Source of the DNA: JAFGSI01 sp041287425
GTDB taxonomy: Bacteria; Chloroflexota; Anaerolineae; Anaerolineales; Villigracilaceae
Assembly: GCA_041287425.1 (NCBI GenBank)
Contig: JBEULG010000024.1
Span: 1 to 64,000 of the forward strand
Direction of reading: 5' to 3'
DNA length: 64,000 bases
Part shown: positions 6,592-14,842 of the stretch, in pieces
Layout: each line of letters starts with the position of its first letter
Position numbering within the stretch: the first letter of the stretch is position 1
Position numbers and translations under genes: made by a program
Notes under the pieces: generated by a model
Databases searched by the model: none
What the model saw: only the letters and a program-made list of their open reading frames with translations
What the model was told of the DNA's origin: nothing

Positions 6592-6660
6592 AGACATCTC
6601 CTTTCGCAGGGCTGATTATAACAAAAGCGGCGGCCAGAATCCTGGGAGATGCCGCGCCGC

Positions 6661-7911
6661 TCACGCCCCCCGCCCCGCCTTTGCCTGCAAACGCCGGCGG
6701 CGATGCTCGAGTTCCTCCGTCCAGTGAGCGAGGGCGTAGGGCGGCAGGTTCGCCGCGCTGAGACACTCCAGGGCGCGGCGCGTCCAGGCCAGGGCAGCGA
6801 GTGGATCGTGAAGGCGATGCTCGCAATGTTTGGCCAGTTCGACACAGGCATAGACGTGGCCCTGAGCGGCGGCCTGCTCCCACAGGTGGACGGCCGCCTC
6901 CAGGTCGCCCCGGCGGCGCTCCAGACGAGAAAGCCGCCGCACCGCTTCCCAGAAGTCGGCCTCCGGCAAGCCAGCCTCCAGCCCGCGCTCGTAAAGGCGG
7001 GCCGCCGGGTCCCACTTTCCCAGTTCCTCGAACAATTTTGCCAGGGCGATGAAATCCAGGCCGTGTTGGACGTGCCCGACAAACGGGTCATGCAGGATGG
7101 CCGCCACGTGACCGGTCAGCGCCGCCAAAGCCACGATGTCCATCGCATTGTGGTAAAAGACACCTTTCAAAGGGGTAGCATCACCGGTGCGCAGATAATC
7201 GAAATACAGGTAAGGTATCTCGTAACCGGGCACTTCCTCGCTCGTGCGCGGCGCCAGCAGGACATTCTCCTCGAGGTACTTCAAGGCCCGCGACGGCAAA
7301 CGGTCGCGCCAGAGACGGCGGGCCAGCGGCAACAAATCGAGATGGACGCAATCTTCGAACGGAAGGGGAATGGCGTGCAAACGATAGCGGGTCATCAACA
7401 GCGGCGCGTCGAAGGTTTTGCCATTGAAAGTGACCAGGGCGCGGGCCGAGGCCAGGTACTCGGCCAACGCCTCGAGCAACGCGGCCTCCTCCGAGGGATC
7501 GCGCATAAAAAACTGCGAGACGCGAAAACCAGAAGCCTCGAAACGGCCCACGCCGACCATGAACGCGTAGGTGCCCGTCCCGCCCGCCAGACCGGAGGTT
7601 TCCGTATCGAGGAAAATCATCGCTTCGAGGGGCATGGAAGCCAGGCGAGGTTCGCCCATCCAGGCCGCCACCGTTTCCAGCGAAGCCGAAACGGCGAGCG
7701 GGGCCGCGCCATGATGGTAATCGGCCCCCCACGATTGCTCAGCGACAAACACCTCGCCGCGGCGGGTGGACACGAATCGCCCCTCGACGACCGACTCAAT
7801 CGGGGCGCGCCCCTCCCCCGCCGGAGGCGCAGGCCGCAGGTCCGCCGCGCCGACCTTGACGCCCAGCGCCCTGAGTTTTTCGGTCAGAGAGGGTTTTCCA
7901 GAATCAGACAT
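6661..7911 (-). CDS. YprB-like RNase H-fold exonuclease with C-terminal TPR-like repeats
   Basis: A 416-residue protein with an RNase H-fold DEDD exonuclease core (about residues 95-275). Candidate metal ligands are D102 and E104 (FLDTETSG), the FNGKTFDAPLL block and a late Asp in HNAMDIVALAAL. The C-terminal 130 residues are Ala/Leu-rich helices (RRLSRLERRRGDLEAAVHLWEQAAAQG) that resemble tetratricopeptide repeats. The family matches Bacillus YprB, often found with the YprA helicase, which is not in this window. The substrate, probably DNA or RNA in repair or processing, is unknown. A -10 box ends 7 bases before the ATG, so the mRNA is likely leaderless. Confidence 0.8.
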   Translation of the reverse strand: MSDSGKPSLTEKLRALGVKVGAADLRPAPPAGEGRAPIESVVEGRFVSTRRGEVFVAEQSWGADYHHGAAPLAVSASLETVAAWMGEPRLASMPLEAMIFLDTETSGLAGGTGTYAFMVGVGRFEASGFRVSQFFMRDPSEEAALLEALAEYLASARALVTFNGKTFDAPLLMTRYRLHAIPLPFEDCVHLDLLPLARRLWRDRLPSRALKYLEENVLLAPRTSEEVPGYEIPYLYFDYLRTGDATPLKGVFYHNAMDIVALAALTGHVAAILHDPFVGHVQHGLDFIALAKLFEELGKWDPAARLYERGLEAGLPEADFWEAVRRLSRLERRRGDLEAAVHLWEQAAAQGHVYACVELAKHCEHRLHDPLAALAWTRRALECLSAANLPPYALAHWTEELEHRRRRLQAKAGRGA

Positions 7912-7918
7912 CGGCTGG

Positions 7919-7924
7919 ATTATA
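7919..7924 (-). promoter_or_regulatory. -10 box of a leaderless promoter
   Basis: TATAAT on the minus strand is separated from the ATG at 7911 by only 7 bases (CCAGCCG). Initiation at the normal distance would begin at the A of ATG. No clear -35 box is seen. Confidence 0.6.
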
Positions 7925-8006
7925 CGTTAAGAACTCGTAAAATCCCGAGGCAAAATGGCTCAATTGGGGTATGATTCAACAAATCCTCAAGATAAAGGAG
8001 AGGCCA

Positions 8007-9446
8007 ATGAGCGCAACCAGCATCGTCAAAGAGAAAGGCCTATCGCTCTTTACCAAGATGATCTTCGGTTCGGGGGATTGGAGTATTGCTACCTTCGGCA
8101 CATTGCGCCAATTGTTCTACGCCATCTTCCTCACAGACGTCGTCGGCCTGGACGCCCGCCTGGCCTCCATCGCCGCTCTGCTGGGAATCGTCTGGGACGC
8201 GCTCAACGACCCCCTGGTGGGGACGCTGAGCGACCGGGTGCGCACCCGCTGGGGACGGCGACGGCCATTCCTGCTGTGGTTTTCCATTCCCTATGCGGCA
8301 GCATTCGTGATTTTGTGGTGGGCGCCGCCCTTCGAAAATCAATTGCTCCTGGCGCTGACCGTCATGCTGGTGTATATGTTGAGCGACACCCTGCAGACGC
8401 TCATCAGCGTGCCGCTCTACGCCCTGACCCCCGACATCAGCCGCGATTACGACGAGCGCACTTCTCTGACCGGCTATCGCATGTTCTTCAATCTGGTCGC
8501 CTCGCTGGTAGCAGCGGTAGCCGCGCCTGCCATCGTCGACTCCGTCCTGGCCGGGGGTGGGACTCAGCAGCAGGGTTACTTCCTGGTTTCGGCGCTCTTT
8601 GGCGGCCTGGCAGTCATCCCTCTCTTGCTCATCTTCTTCTTCGTTCGCGAACAGCCGCGCCCGGCCGAAGCGGAAAAAGAGGAACACGTTCCCTTCATCG
8701 TCATCCTGCGTACCGCCTGGAGCAACATCCCCTTCCGTTTCGCCACCGCCTTGTACATGCTCAATTGGATTACTTTCGACCTAATCGGCCTGGTGTTGCC
8801 CTTCTTCGTGGCCTACTGGGTGGCCAGCGGGGATTTGCTCAAGAAAGCGCTCGGCCTGCCGCTCGAATCGACCGTCTTTGCCTTCCTTTTGGTGACCTCG
8901 GTGGTCGTTCTGCCTTTTTGGGTCTGGCTGGCCCGGCGGCTGAGCAAGAACATCGCCTACATCATCGGGATGGCCTTCTGGACGGTGGTCCAGATTCTCA
9001 TCTTCACCATCCAGCCGGGGCAGGTGACTTACATCCTGATTCTCTCGGTGGCCGCCGGCATCTCGGTCGCTACCGCCCACGTGCTGCCAGACTCCATCTT
9101 CCCGGATGTCATCGAATGGGATGAACTGCGCACTCGCCGCCGCCAGGAGGGCATCTATTACGGGGTCAAGAACTTCATCCGCAAACTGACCGGCGCCCTG
9201 GCCATCTTCATCGCTCTGCAAGTGCTCGGCTGGGTCGGCTATCAGTCGCCGCCGGAAGGCGCGACCTTCTTCGTCCAGTCGCCCGCCACGTTGACCGCCA
9301 TCCGCCTCCTCATCGGCCCCTTCGGGGCAGTCCTGCTGCTGAGCGCCATCGTCATCGCCTGGTTCTATCCGCTGACGCGCGAAAAACATGGCCGCATCCG
9401 CCGGCTGCTGGCGCGGCGGCGCGAGAAGGCAGAGAGAACCAGGTGA
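8007..9446 (+). CDS. GPH-family (MelB-like) sugar:cation symporter
   Basis: A 479-residue MFS transporter of the glycoside-pentoside-hexuronide class with 12 predicted membrane segments. The hallmark cytoplasmic loop WDALNDPLVGTLSDRVRTRWGRRRPFLLW lies between helices 2 and 3, and its Asp residues are where MelB binds cation and sugar. The second-half signature PDSIFPDVIEWDELRTRRRQEG is also typical. The ATG at 8007 follows AAGGAG by 6 bases and is preferred to an in-frame upstream start. It is followed by a close paralogue at 9469. The substrate is not predictable from sequence. Confidence 0.88.
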   Translation: MSATSIVKEKGLSLFTKMIFGSGDWSIATFGTLRQLFYAIFLTDVVGLDARLASIAALLGIVWDALNDPLVGTLSDRVRTRWGRRRPFLLWFSIPYAAAFVILWWAPPFENQLLLALTVMLVYMLSDTLQTLISVPLYALTPDISRDYDERTSLTGYRMFFNLVASLVAAVAAPAIVDSVLAGGGTQQQGYFLVSALFGGLAVIPLLLIFFFVREQPRPAEAEKEEHVPFIVILRTAWSNIPFRFATALYMLNWITFDLIGLVLPFFVAYWVASGDLLKKALGLPLESTVFAFLLVTSVVVLPFWVWLARRLSKNIAYIIGMAFWTVVQILIFTIQPGQVTYILILSVAAGISVATAHVLPDSIFPDVIEWDELRTRRRQEGIYYGVKNFIRKLTGALAIFIALQVLGWVGYQSPPEGATFFVQSPATLTAIRLLIGPFGAVLLLSAIVIAWFYPLTREKHGRIRRLLARRREKAERTR

Positions 9447-9468
9447 CCATTCTCCCCATAACACCGTT

Positions 9469-10905
9469 GTGAAAACCAGATTGCCCTTCCTGACCAAACT
9501 CATCTACGGCTCAGGCGATTGGGGACTTTCGAGCAGCGGGATGATGCGCTCGGTCTTCTACGCCATCTATATGACCGATGTGGTCGGTCTTGACCCGCGC
9601 CTGGCCTCCCTGGGGGCGCTGATTGGCATCATCTGGGACGCCATCAACGACCCTCTGATTGGCCGCCTCAGCGACCGGGTGCGCACTCGCTGGGGCCGGC
9701 GGCGGCCGTTCTTGCTGTGGTTCGCCGTTCCTTTTGCCGCCGGATTCACCCTGTTGTGGTGGGCGCCGCCCTGGGAAAGTCAACTCGCCCTGACCATCTA
9801 TATCACCTGCGCCTACATGCTGGCCGACACGCTCACCACCCTGGTCAGCGTCCCCTTCCTTTCTTTGACCCCCGAACTGGCCGCCGATTACGACAGCCGC
9901 ACCTCGCTGACCGGTTTCCGCACTTTCTTCCAGTTGACCGCCTCGCTGACCGTTGTCATTGCTGCGCCGGCCATCGTGGATGCCATGCTGGCCGCCGGTT
10001 ACAGTCAACAGCAGGGCTTCATGCTGACCGCCGCCATCTTCGGCTCAATGGGCGCACTTTCCTTTCTGCTCATCTTCTGGCGGGTGCGCGAGACCGCCTC
10101 CCCCGAACAAAATGAAACCCTGCCCATCCGCCAGACGTTACAAATCGCCTGGCAGAACATCCCCTTCCGCTTCGCCGTCGGGATTCACCTGCTGAACTGG
10201 TCGGCCGTTGACATGGTGGCCATATTGGTGCCGTATTTCCTGCTCTATTGGATTGCCCGCGGCGACCTGCTGGCGAAAGTCAATCTGTTCGGCCTGCCGG
10301 TCGCCCTCGAATCGGCCTTCTTCGGCCTGTTGATGCTGGCCTGCATCCTGAGCCTGCCGTTCTGGCTGTGGCTGGCCCACCGTTCGAGCAAACCGCTGGC
10401 CTATCTTTGGGGCATGACCATCTTCCTGAGCGCCCAACTTCTGCTCTTCGGCGTCGGCCCCGGGCAGATGACGCCGGCCCTCGTTCTGGCCGTCCTGGCC
10501 GGCGCGGGAATCTCGGCCGCCTACACGTTGCCCGATTCTATCTTCCCCGACATCATCGAGTGGGACGAACTGCGCACCCGCCGCCGCCAAGAAGGCCTCT
10601 ACTACGGCACGCGCGCCTTCGTCCGCAAACTGACCGGCGCGCTGACCATCTTCGGCGCATTGCAAATCCTCGGCTGGGCCGGTTACCAGGCGCCGCCCGA
10701 GGGAGCCACGCTCTTCCGTCAGCCCGATTCGGTGCTGTTGGCCATCCGTCTGTTGATTTCGCCCATCGGCGCGCTGCTCCTGCTTGGCGCAGCGACATTG
10801 GCCTGGTTCTACCCGCTGACGCGCGAAAAACACGGCCGCCTCCGCCATTTGCTGGCGCGGCGCAAACAACGACGGCAGGAGAAAATGCAGAAGGAAACCC
10901 TGTAG
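9469..10905 (+). CDS. GPH-family (MelB-like) sugar:cation symporter, paralogue
   Basis: A second 12-helix GPH transporter, similar along its whole length to the preceding gene (shared blocks WDAINDPLIGRLSDRVRTRWG, QQQGF, PDSIFPDIIEWDELRTRRRQEG), so the pair arose by tandem duplication. The start is uncertain: homology with the neighbour supports a GTG at 9469, 22 bases after the previous stop, but there is no clear ribosome binding site, and an ATG at 9388 lies inside the upstream gene. Translational coupling to the first transporter would explain this. The C-terminus is strongly basic (RRKQRRQEK). Confidence 0.85.
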   Translation: MKTRLPFLTKLIYGSGDWGLSSSGMMRSVFYAIYMTDVVGLDPRLASLGALIGIIWDAINDPLIGRLSDRVRTRWGRRRPFLLWFAVPFAAGFTLLWWAPPWESQLALTIYITCAYMLADTLTTLVSVPFLSLTPELAADYDSRTSLTGFRTFFQLTASLTVVIAAPAIVDAMLAAGYSQQQGFMLTAAIFGSMGALSFLLIFWRVRETASPEQNETLPIRQTLQIAWQNIPFRFAVGIHLLNWSAVDMVAILVPYFLLYWIARGDLLAKVNLFGLPVALESAFFGLLMLACILSLPFWLWLAHRSSKPLAYLWGMTIFLSAQLLLFGVGPGQMTPALVLAVLAGAGISAAYTLPDSIFPDIIEWDELRTRRRQEGLYYGTRAFVRKLTGALTIFGALQILGWAGYQAPPEGATLFRQPDSVLLAIRLLISPIGALLLLGAATLAWFYPLTREKHGRLRHLLARRKQRRQEKMQKETL

Positions 10906-10959
10906 GCCTTTTCCCTTGCGGCCGTTTTCATCCATGCGTACACTTGGGCAAACACCCTT

Positions 10960-11092
10960 AGGACTTACGCAGAACGAACCGCCAAGACACGGAGAACGCC
11001 AAGATGAGTATCGAGACGCCAAGCACACTTGGCGAACTCTGCAAAACTTTGGCGTCTTGGCGGTGAAATGAATCTCATTTTGCGTAAGTCCT
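10960..11092. mobile_element. MITE-like element with perfect terminal inverted repeats
   Basis: A 133-bp non-coding element bounded by perfect 12-bp inverted repeats, AGGACTTACGCA at 10960-10971 and TGCGTAAGTCCT at 11081-11092. Inside, ACCGCCAAGAC occurs near the left end and its complement GTCTTGGCGGT near the right end. The interior is rich in CGCCAAG motifs, a common bacterial intergenic repeat theme. No transposase is present and no exact target duplication is obvious. It lies between the second GPH transporter and the lactate permease gene. Confidence 0.7.
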
Positions 11093-11110
11093 GACCCTTT
11101 CGGAGGAAAC

Positions 11111-12661
11111 ATGTCCTTGCTCGCCGTCCTGCTCGCCCTTCTTCCCATCCTCGTCGTCCTCGTTCTGCTCCTTTGGCGGCGCATGGCCGCCGACCTGGCC
11201 GGCCTCATCGGCTGGGGCGTCGCCATCCTGGCCGCCGTGTTTTACTTCCAGACCCCGCCCGCCGTCGCGCTGACCGCCAGCCTGGCAGGCATCGTCGCCT
11301 CCTTCCCCATCACGCTGATGGTCGCCGCCTCGCTGCTGCAAATCTTCCTCATGGCCGAGACCGGCGCGCTGGCGCGCATCGTCGCCCTCATCAAGACCAT
11401 CTCGCCTGCCGACCAGGTGGTACAAATCATGATCGTCAACGTCGGCTTTGGGACGCTGCTGGCCGCCCTCGGCGCGACGCCCGTCTCCATCCTGCCGCCC
11501 ATCATGCTCGCCCTCGGCTACTCGTCCTTCGTGGCCATCGCCCTGCCCGCCCTGGGCTACGACGCCCTGTGCACCTATGCCCTGCTCGGCGTGCCGGTGG
11601 TCGTCTTCTCCGGCATGGTCGGCCTGCCGGTGAACGAGGTCGGCGGCTACTTCGCCCGCTTCATGCCGGTCATCAGCACCTGCATCGCCCTGGGTATGTT
11701 GTGGATTGTCGGGCGCTGGAAACTGGTCTGGAAGGGACTGTTGCCGGCGTTCCTCTCCGGGCTCTCGGCCGGCTTCGTTGCCATCGGCATGAACGCCCTC
11801 GCGCTGGTCCCGCTGACAGGCGTGGCCGCCGGTCTGGGCGTGATTCTGGTCATGCTCCTTTACTTATTGGCTATACGAAAACCGCTGCGCGACCGCGCCG
11901 TCCTGACCGACGCAGACCGGACCGTCGAACAGCGCATCCCGCTTTGGGCTGCGCTTTCCCCCTGGCTGATTCTGGTCTTCTTTGCCGTGCTGGTCAACCT
12001 GCCCTCCCTGCCCTTCTACGAACTGACCTTCAAGACCCTGGCCATGCCGCTCGAAATCATCCCCGGCGCGCCGGAAAAGGTGCGTCTCTTCTGGCAGGCC
12101 TATTTCTGGATTCTGGTCAGTACCCTGCTGGCCCTGCCCTTCCTGAAGCCGACCCGGAAGCAGCTCGGCGCATCGCTCAAGAAGTGGCTTCAGCGCGCCC
12201 CGCGCCCGATGCTGGCTTCGGCGGTTTTCTTCGCCATCGCTTACCTGATGAACCACTCCGGCAAAGGCCTGGACTGGACTCTGGCCGACCCGGCGCGCAA
12301 CATGATTGCCGTGCTGGCAAACGCCTCGGCGGCAGCCTTCGGTCAACTCTACCCGCTGGCCGCGCCGTACCTGGGACTGCTGGCGGGGTTCGTCAGCGGG
12401 TCGGAGGCCTCGGCCATCGCCATGCTGACCAACCTGCATCTCACGACTGCCGAACAAATCGGCGCGGCCGGGCTGCTGATTGCCGCGGTCAGCGGCATCG
12501 GCGGCGGGCTGGCCTCGGTCATCTCGCCGGCCAAACTCCAGAATGCCGCCGCGGCCATCGGGCGCATCGGCGAGGAGGCCGGCGTGCTGCGCGTCACCTT
12601 CGTCATCTCGCTGGTCATCACCGCCGTGGCGGCGGTCATGGCGATGGGGTGGGCATTTTGA
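11111..12661 (+). CDS. L-lactate permease family transporter (LctP)
   Basis: A 516-residue membrane protein with about 13 hydrophobic segments. It matches the LctP/LldP family in the N-terminal motif WRRMAADLAGLIGWG, the block NVGFGTLLAALGATPVSILPPIM, and the C-terminal FVSGSEASAIAML and SGIGGGLASVISPAKLQNAAAAIG. Length is close to the usual 530-560. GGAGG lies a few bases before the ATG. No lactate dehydrogenase or lactate-utilisation gene is adjacent, so lactate, glycolate or another short hydroxy acid remain possible substrates. Confidence 0.87.
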   Translation: MSLLAVLLALLPILVVLVLLLWRRMAADLAGLIGWGVAILAAVFYFQTPPAVALTASLAGIVASFPITLMVAASLLQIFLMAETGALARIVALIKTISPADQVVQIMIVNVGFGTLLAALGATPVSILPPIMLALGYSSFVAIALPALGYDALCTYALLGVPVVVFSGMVGLPVNEVGGYFARFMPVISTCIALGMLWIVGRWKLVWKGLLPAFLSGLSAGFVAIGMNALALVPLTGVAAGLGVILVMLLYLLAIRKPLRDRAVLTDADRTVEQRIPLWAALSPWLILVFFAVLVNLPSLPFYELTFKTLAMPLEIIPGAPEKVRLFWQAYFWILVSTLLALPFLKPTRKQLGASLKKWLQRAPRPMLASAVFFAIAYLMNHSGKGLDWTLADPARNMIAVLANASAAAFGQLYPLAAPYLGLLAGFVSGSEASAIAMLTNLHLTTAEQIGAAGLLIAAVSGIGGGLASVISPAKLQNAAAAIGRIGEEAGVLRVTFVISLVITAVAAVMAMGWAF

Positions 12662-12818
12662 GGACCCCAACCCGAACGCAAAGCCGCAAAGACGACAGTA
12701 AGAATTACGGGCATCGAATTTATGCTCCGTGCATCCATATCCGAACCGGGCTAACCCATCCCATCATCAACCGAGGTGCATGCCGTCGGGTAGATTAATG
12801 TTGCCAAAGGGAGACAAA

Positions 12819-13721
12819 ATGAAAATCGCAGTGACCGGCGCTTTCTCGTATTCGGGCAAGTACATCACCCGCCGCCTGCTCGCCCAGGGACATGAAGTCA
12901 TCACCCTGACCGGGCACCCGAACCGCCCCGACCCCTTCGGCGGACAGGTCAAAGCCTTCCCGCTGGAGTTCGAGGCGGACTCTCTGACCCGCAGCCTGCG
13001 CGGCGTGGACACGCTCTACAACACCTACTGGGTGCGCTTCGACCGCGCCGAAAACACCCAGCCGCGCGCCGTGACCAACACCCGCATCCTGGTGCAGGCC
13101 GCCAGAGACGCCGGCGTGCGGCGCATCGTCCACATCAGCATCACCAACCCCTCCGCCGACTCGCCTCTGCCCTATTTCTCCGGCAAGGCGGCCAATGAAC
13201 AGGCGGTGCGCGAGAGCGGCATGGGGTACGCCATCCTGCGCCCGACGGTGCTGTTCGGCAAGGAAGACATCCTCATCAACAACATCGCCTGGCTGCTGCG
13301 GCGCTTCCCCTTCTTCGGGCAAATCGGTGACGGGCAGTACAAACTCCAGCCGGTCTTCGTGGATGACCTGGCCGCGCTGGCCGTGGAGGCCGGAGGCCTG
13401 GACGAGAATCTCATCTGGGACGCGGTCGGGCCAGACATCTTTACCTTCGACGAACTCGTCCGGCTGGTGGGCGAGAGCATCGGGCATCCCCGCCCCATCA
13501 TCCATTTGCCGCCGCGCCTGGCGCTGACCGCCGCGCAGGTCATCAGCCTGTTCGTCCGCGATGTGGTGCTGACGCCGGAGGAAGTGGACGGCCTGATGGC
13601 CGGGCTGCTGGTTTCCTCCGAGCCGCCGCGCTGCCAGACCCATCTGGCCGACTGGCTGCGCGAGAACCGGCAGACGGTGGGGGCGAGGTATGCTTCAGAG
13701 TTGGCGCGGCATTTTCGGTAG
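12819..13721 (+). CDS. NAD(P)-binding Rossmann protein (NmrA/epimerase-like)
   Basis: A 300-residue atypical short-chain dehydrogenase. The N-terminal nucleotide motif is MKIAVTGAFSYSGKYITRRLL, a variant of TGxxGxxG with Ser-Tyr in the loop, as in the NDUFA9/NmrA-like group. ISITNPSADSPLPYFSGKAANEQ carries the Tyr-x-x-x-Lys region in modified form (YFSGK). A catalytic role is therefore uncertain; ubiquinone- or redox-associated binding proteins share this form. The ATG at 12819 follows AAGGGAG. It stands alone between the lactate permease and msrP. Confidence 0.78.
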   Translation: MKIAVTGAFSYSGKYITRRLLAQGHEVITLTGHPNRPDPFGGQVKAFPLEFEADSLTRSLRGVDTLYNTYWVRFDRAENTQPRAVTNTRILVQAARDAGVRRIVHISITNPSADSPLPYFSGKAANEQAVRESGMGYAILRPTVLFGKEDILINNIAWLLRRFPFFGQIGDGQYKLQPVFVDDLAALAVEAGGLDENLIWDAVGPDIFTFDELVRLVGESIGHPRPIIHLPPRLALTAAQVISLFVRDVVLTPEEVDGLMAGLLVSSEPPRCQTHLADWLRENRQTVGARYASELARHFR

Positions 13722-13800
13722 CGCAAGAAAGCCATGCTGTGATACGAAAACGGCCAACGTCAAGCCGCTCTCTAACGGCAAGTTAATAAAATCCGGATAC

Positions 13801-13838
13801 AATCACTCCTGTTTATCGGTTCAACAGGAGTGATTTTT
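13801..13838 (+). promoter_or_regulatory. 13-bp stem hairpin covering the msrP ribosome binding site
   Basis: AATCACTCCTGTT (13801-13813) and AACAGGAGTGATT (13823-13835) form a perfect 13-bp stem with a 9-base loop, followed by a T tract to 13838. The AGGAG Shine-Dalgarno sequence of msrP lies in the 3' arm, and the ATG begins right after the T tract. It could terminate the upstream transcript, sequester the ribosome binding site, or be a protein operator; TACAAT at 13798-13803 may be an overlapping -10 box. Confidence 0.65.
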
Positions 13839-14798
13839 ATGGAGCGCAAACTCAGGCATGTTGCCGTCCCGTCTTCGGAAATTACGCCGAAGAGTCTCTA
13901 TCTTTCCCGCCGCGACTGGCTGAAGGCGATGGGCATCGTCAGCGCGGCGGCCCTGCTGGCGGCGTGTGGCGTCGCCGCGGGGGAGAAAACGCCCGTCGAA
14001 ACGGGAGCAGGCGCGGGGTCCGGCCCCGCACCGACCGATGAGTTCGGCGACCCGGCCAATACGTTCGAGCAAATCACCAATTACAACAATTACTACGAGT
14101 TCAGCACCGACAAGCAGGCCGTCAATCCGCTTTCGGCCGATTTCCGCGCCACGCCCTGGGCAGTGGAAGTCGGCGGGCTGGTCCAGCGGCCAAAGACCTA
14201 CGCGCTGGAAGACCTGCTGCGCTTTGAGCAGGTGGAGCGGGTGTACCGTCTGCGCTGCGTGGAGGCCTGGAGCATGGTCATCCCCTGGACGGGCTTCGAG
14301 TTGAACCGGCTGCTGGCGGAGGTGGAGCCGATGACGAGCGCCCGCTATGTGCGCTTCGTGGCGCTGCTGGACCCGGAGCAGTTCCCCGGTCAGCGCAGCC
14401 CGTTCTACCCCTGGCCGTATACCGAGGGCCTGCGCCTGGATGAGGCCATGCACCGCCTGACGCTGATGGCCACCGGCCTGTACGGCGAGCCGCTGCCCAA
14501 CCCGAACGGGGCGCCGCTGCGATTGGTGGTGCCGTGGAAGTATGGGTTCAAGTCTATCAAGGCCATCGTGCGCATCGAGTTGACCGAGGAACAGCCCGCC
14601 ACGCTGTGGAATACGATTGCGCCGAACGAGTACGGCTTCTACTCGAACGTCAACCCCGAAGTGGACCATCCCCGCTGGAGCCAGCGCACCGAGCGGAGAA
14701 TCGGCGAGTTGAGCCGCCGCCCGACGCTGATGTTCAACGGCTACGGCGAGGAGGTGGCCGGGTTGTATGCCGGGATGGATTTGCGGGTGAATTATTGA
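13839..14798 (+). CDS. msrP: Protein-methionine-sulfoxide reductase catalytic subunit MsrP (molybdopterin)
   Basis: A 319-residue periplasmic-side molybdoenzyme of the sulfite oxidase fold that repairs oxidised methionine in envelope proteins. The Tat signal SRRDWLKAMG (residues 23-32) precedes a hydrophobic core ending in LLAAC, which also matches a lipobox, so the mature enzyme may be lipid-anchored at C43. The molybdenum ligand Cys is C140 in YRLRCVEAWSM. YYEFSTDK, PWTGFEL, PFYPWPY and WKYGFKSIKAI are MsrP-typical blocks. It is followed by its membrane partner MsrQ. The ATG at 13839 is supported by AGGAG 8 bases upstream, located inside a strong hairpin. Confidence 0.93.
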   Translation: MERKLRHVAVPSSEITPKSLYLSRRDWLKAMGIVSAAALLAACGVAAGEKTPVETGAGAGSGPAPTDEFGDPANTFEQITNYNNYYEFSTDKQAVNPLSADFRATPWAVEVGGLVQRPKTYALEDLLRFEQVERVYRLRCVEAWSMVIPWTGFELNRLLAEVEPMTSARYVRFVALLDPEQFPGQRSPFYPWPYTEGLRLDEAMHRLTLMATGLYGEPLPNPNGAPLRLVVPWKYGFKSIKAIVRIELTEEQPATLWNTIAPNEYGFYSNVNPEVDHPRWSQRTERRIGELSRRPTLMFNGYGEEVAGLYAGMDLRVNY

Positions 14799-14829
14799 GT
14801 CGGATAGTCAGATGGTCGGATAGTCAGAA
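14798..14829. repeat. Octanucleotide tandem repeat (4 units)
   Basis: Four contiguous 8-base units, AGTCGGAT, AGTCAGAT, GGTCGGAT and AGTCAGAA, fill the msrP-msrQ gap and begin at the msrP stop codon. A degenerate relative (AGTCTGAT ... AGTCGGAT) occurs in the znuA-znuC gap near 3412-3426. Confidence 0.7.
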
Positions 14830-14842
14830 AATCAAGGAGAAG

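Noticed and set aside
9388..9468. N-terminal extension of the second GPH transporter inside the first transporter gene
   Set aside because: The extension has no similarity to GPH transporters and no ribosome binding site; the GTG at 9469 aligns with the paralogue start.
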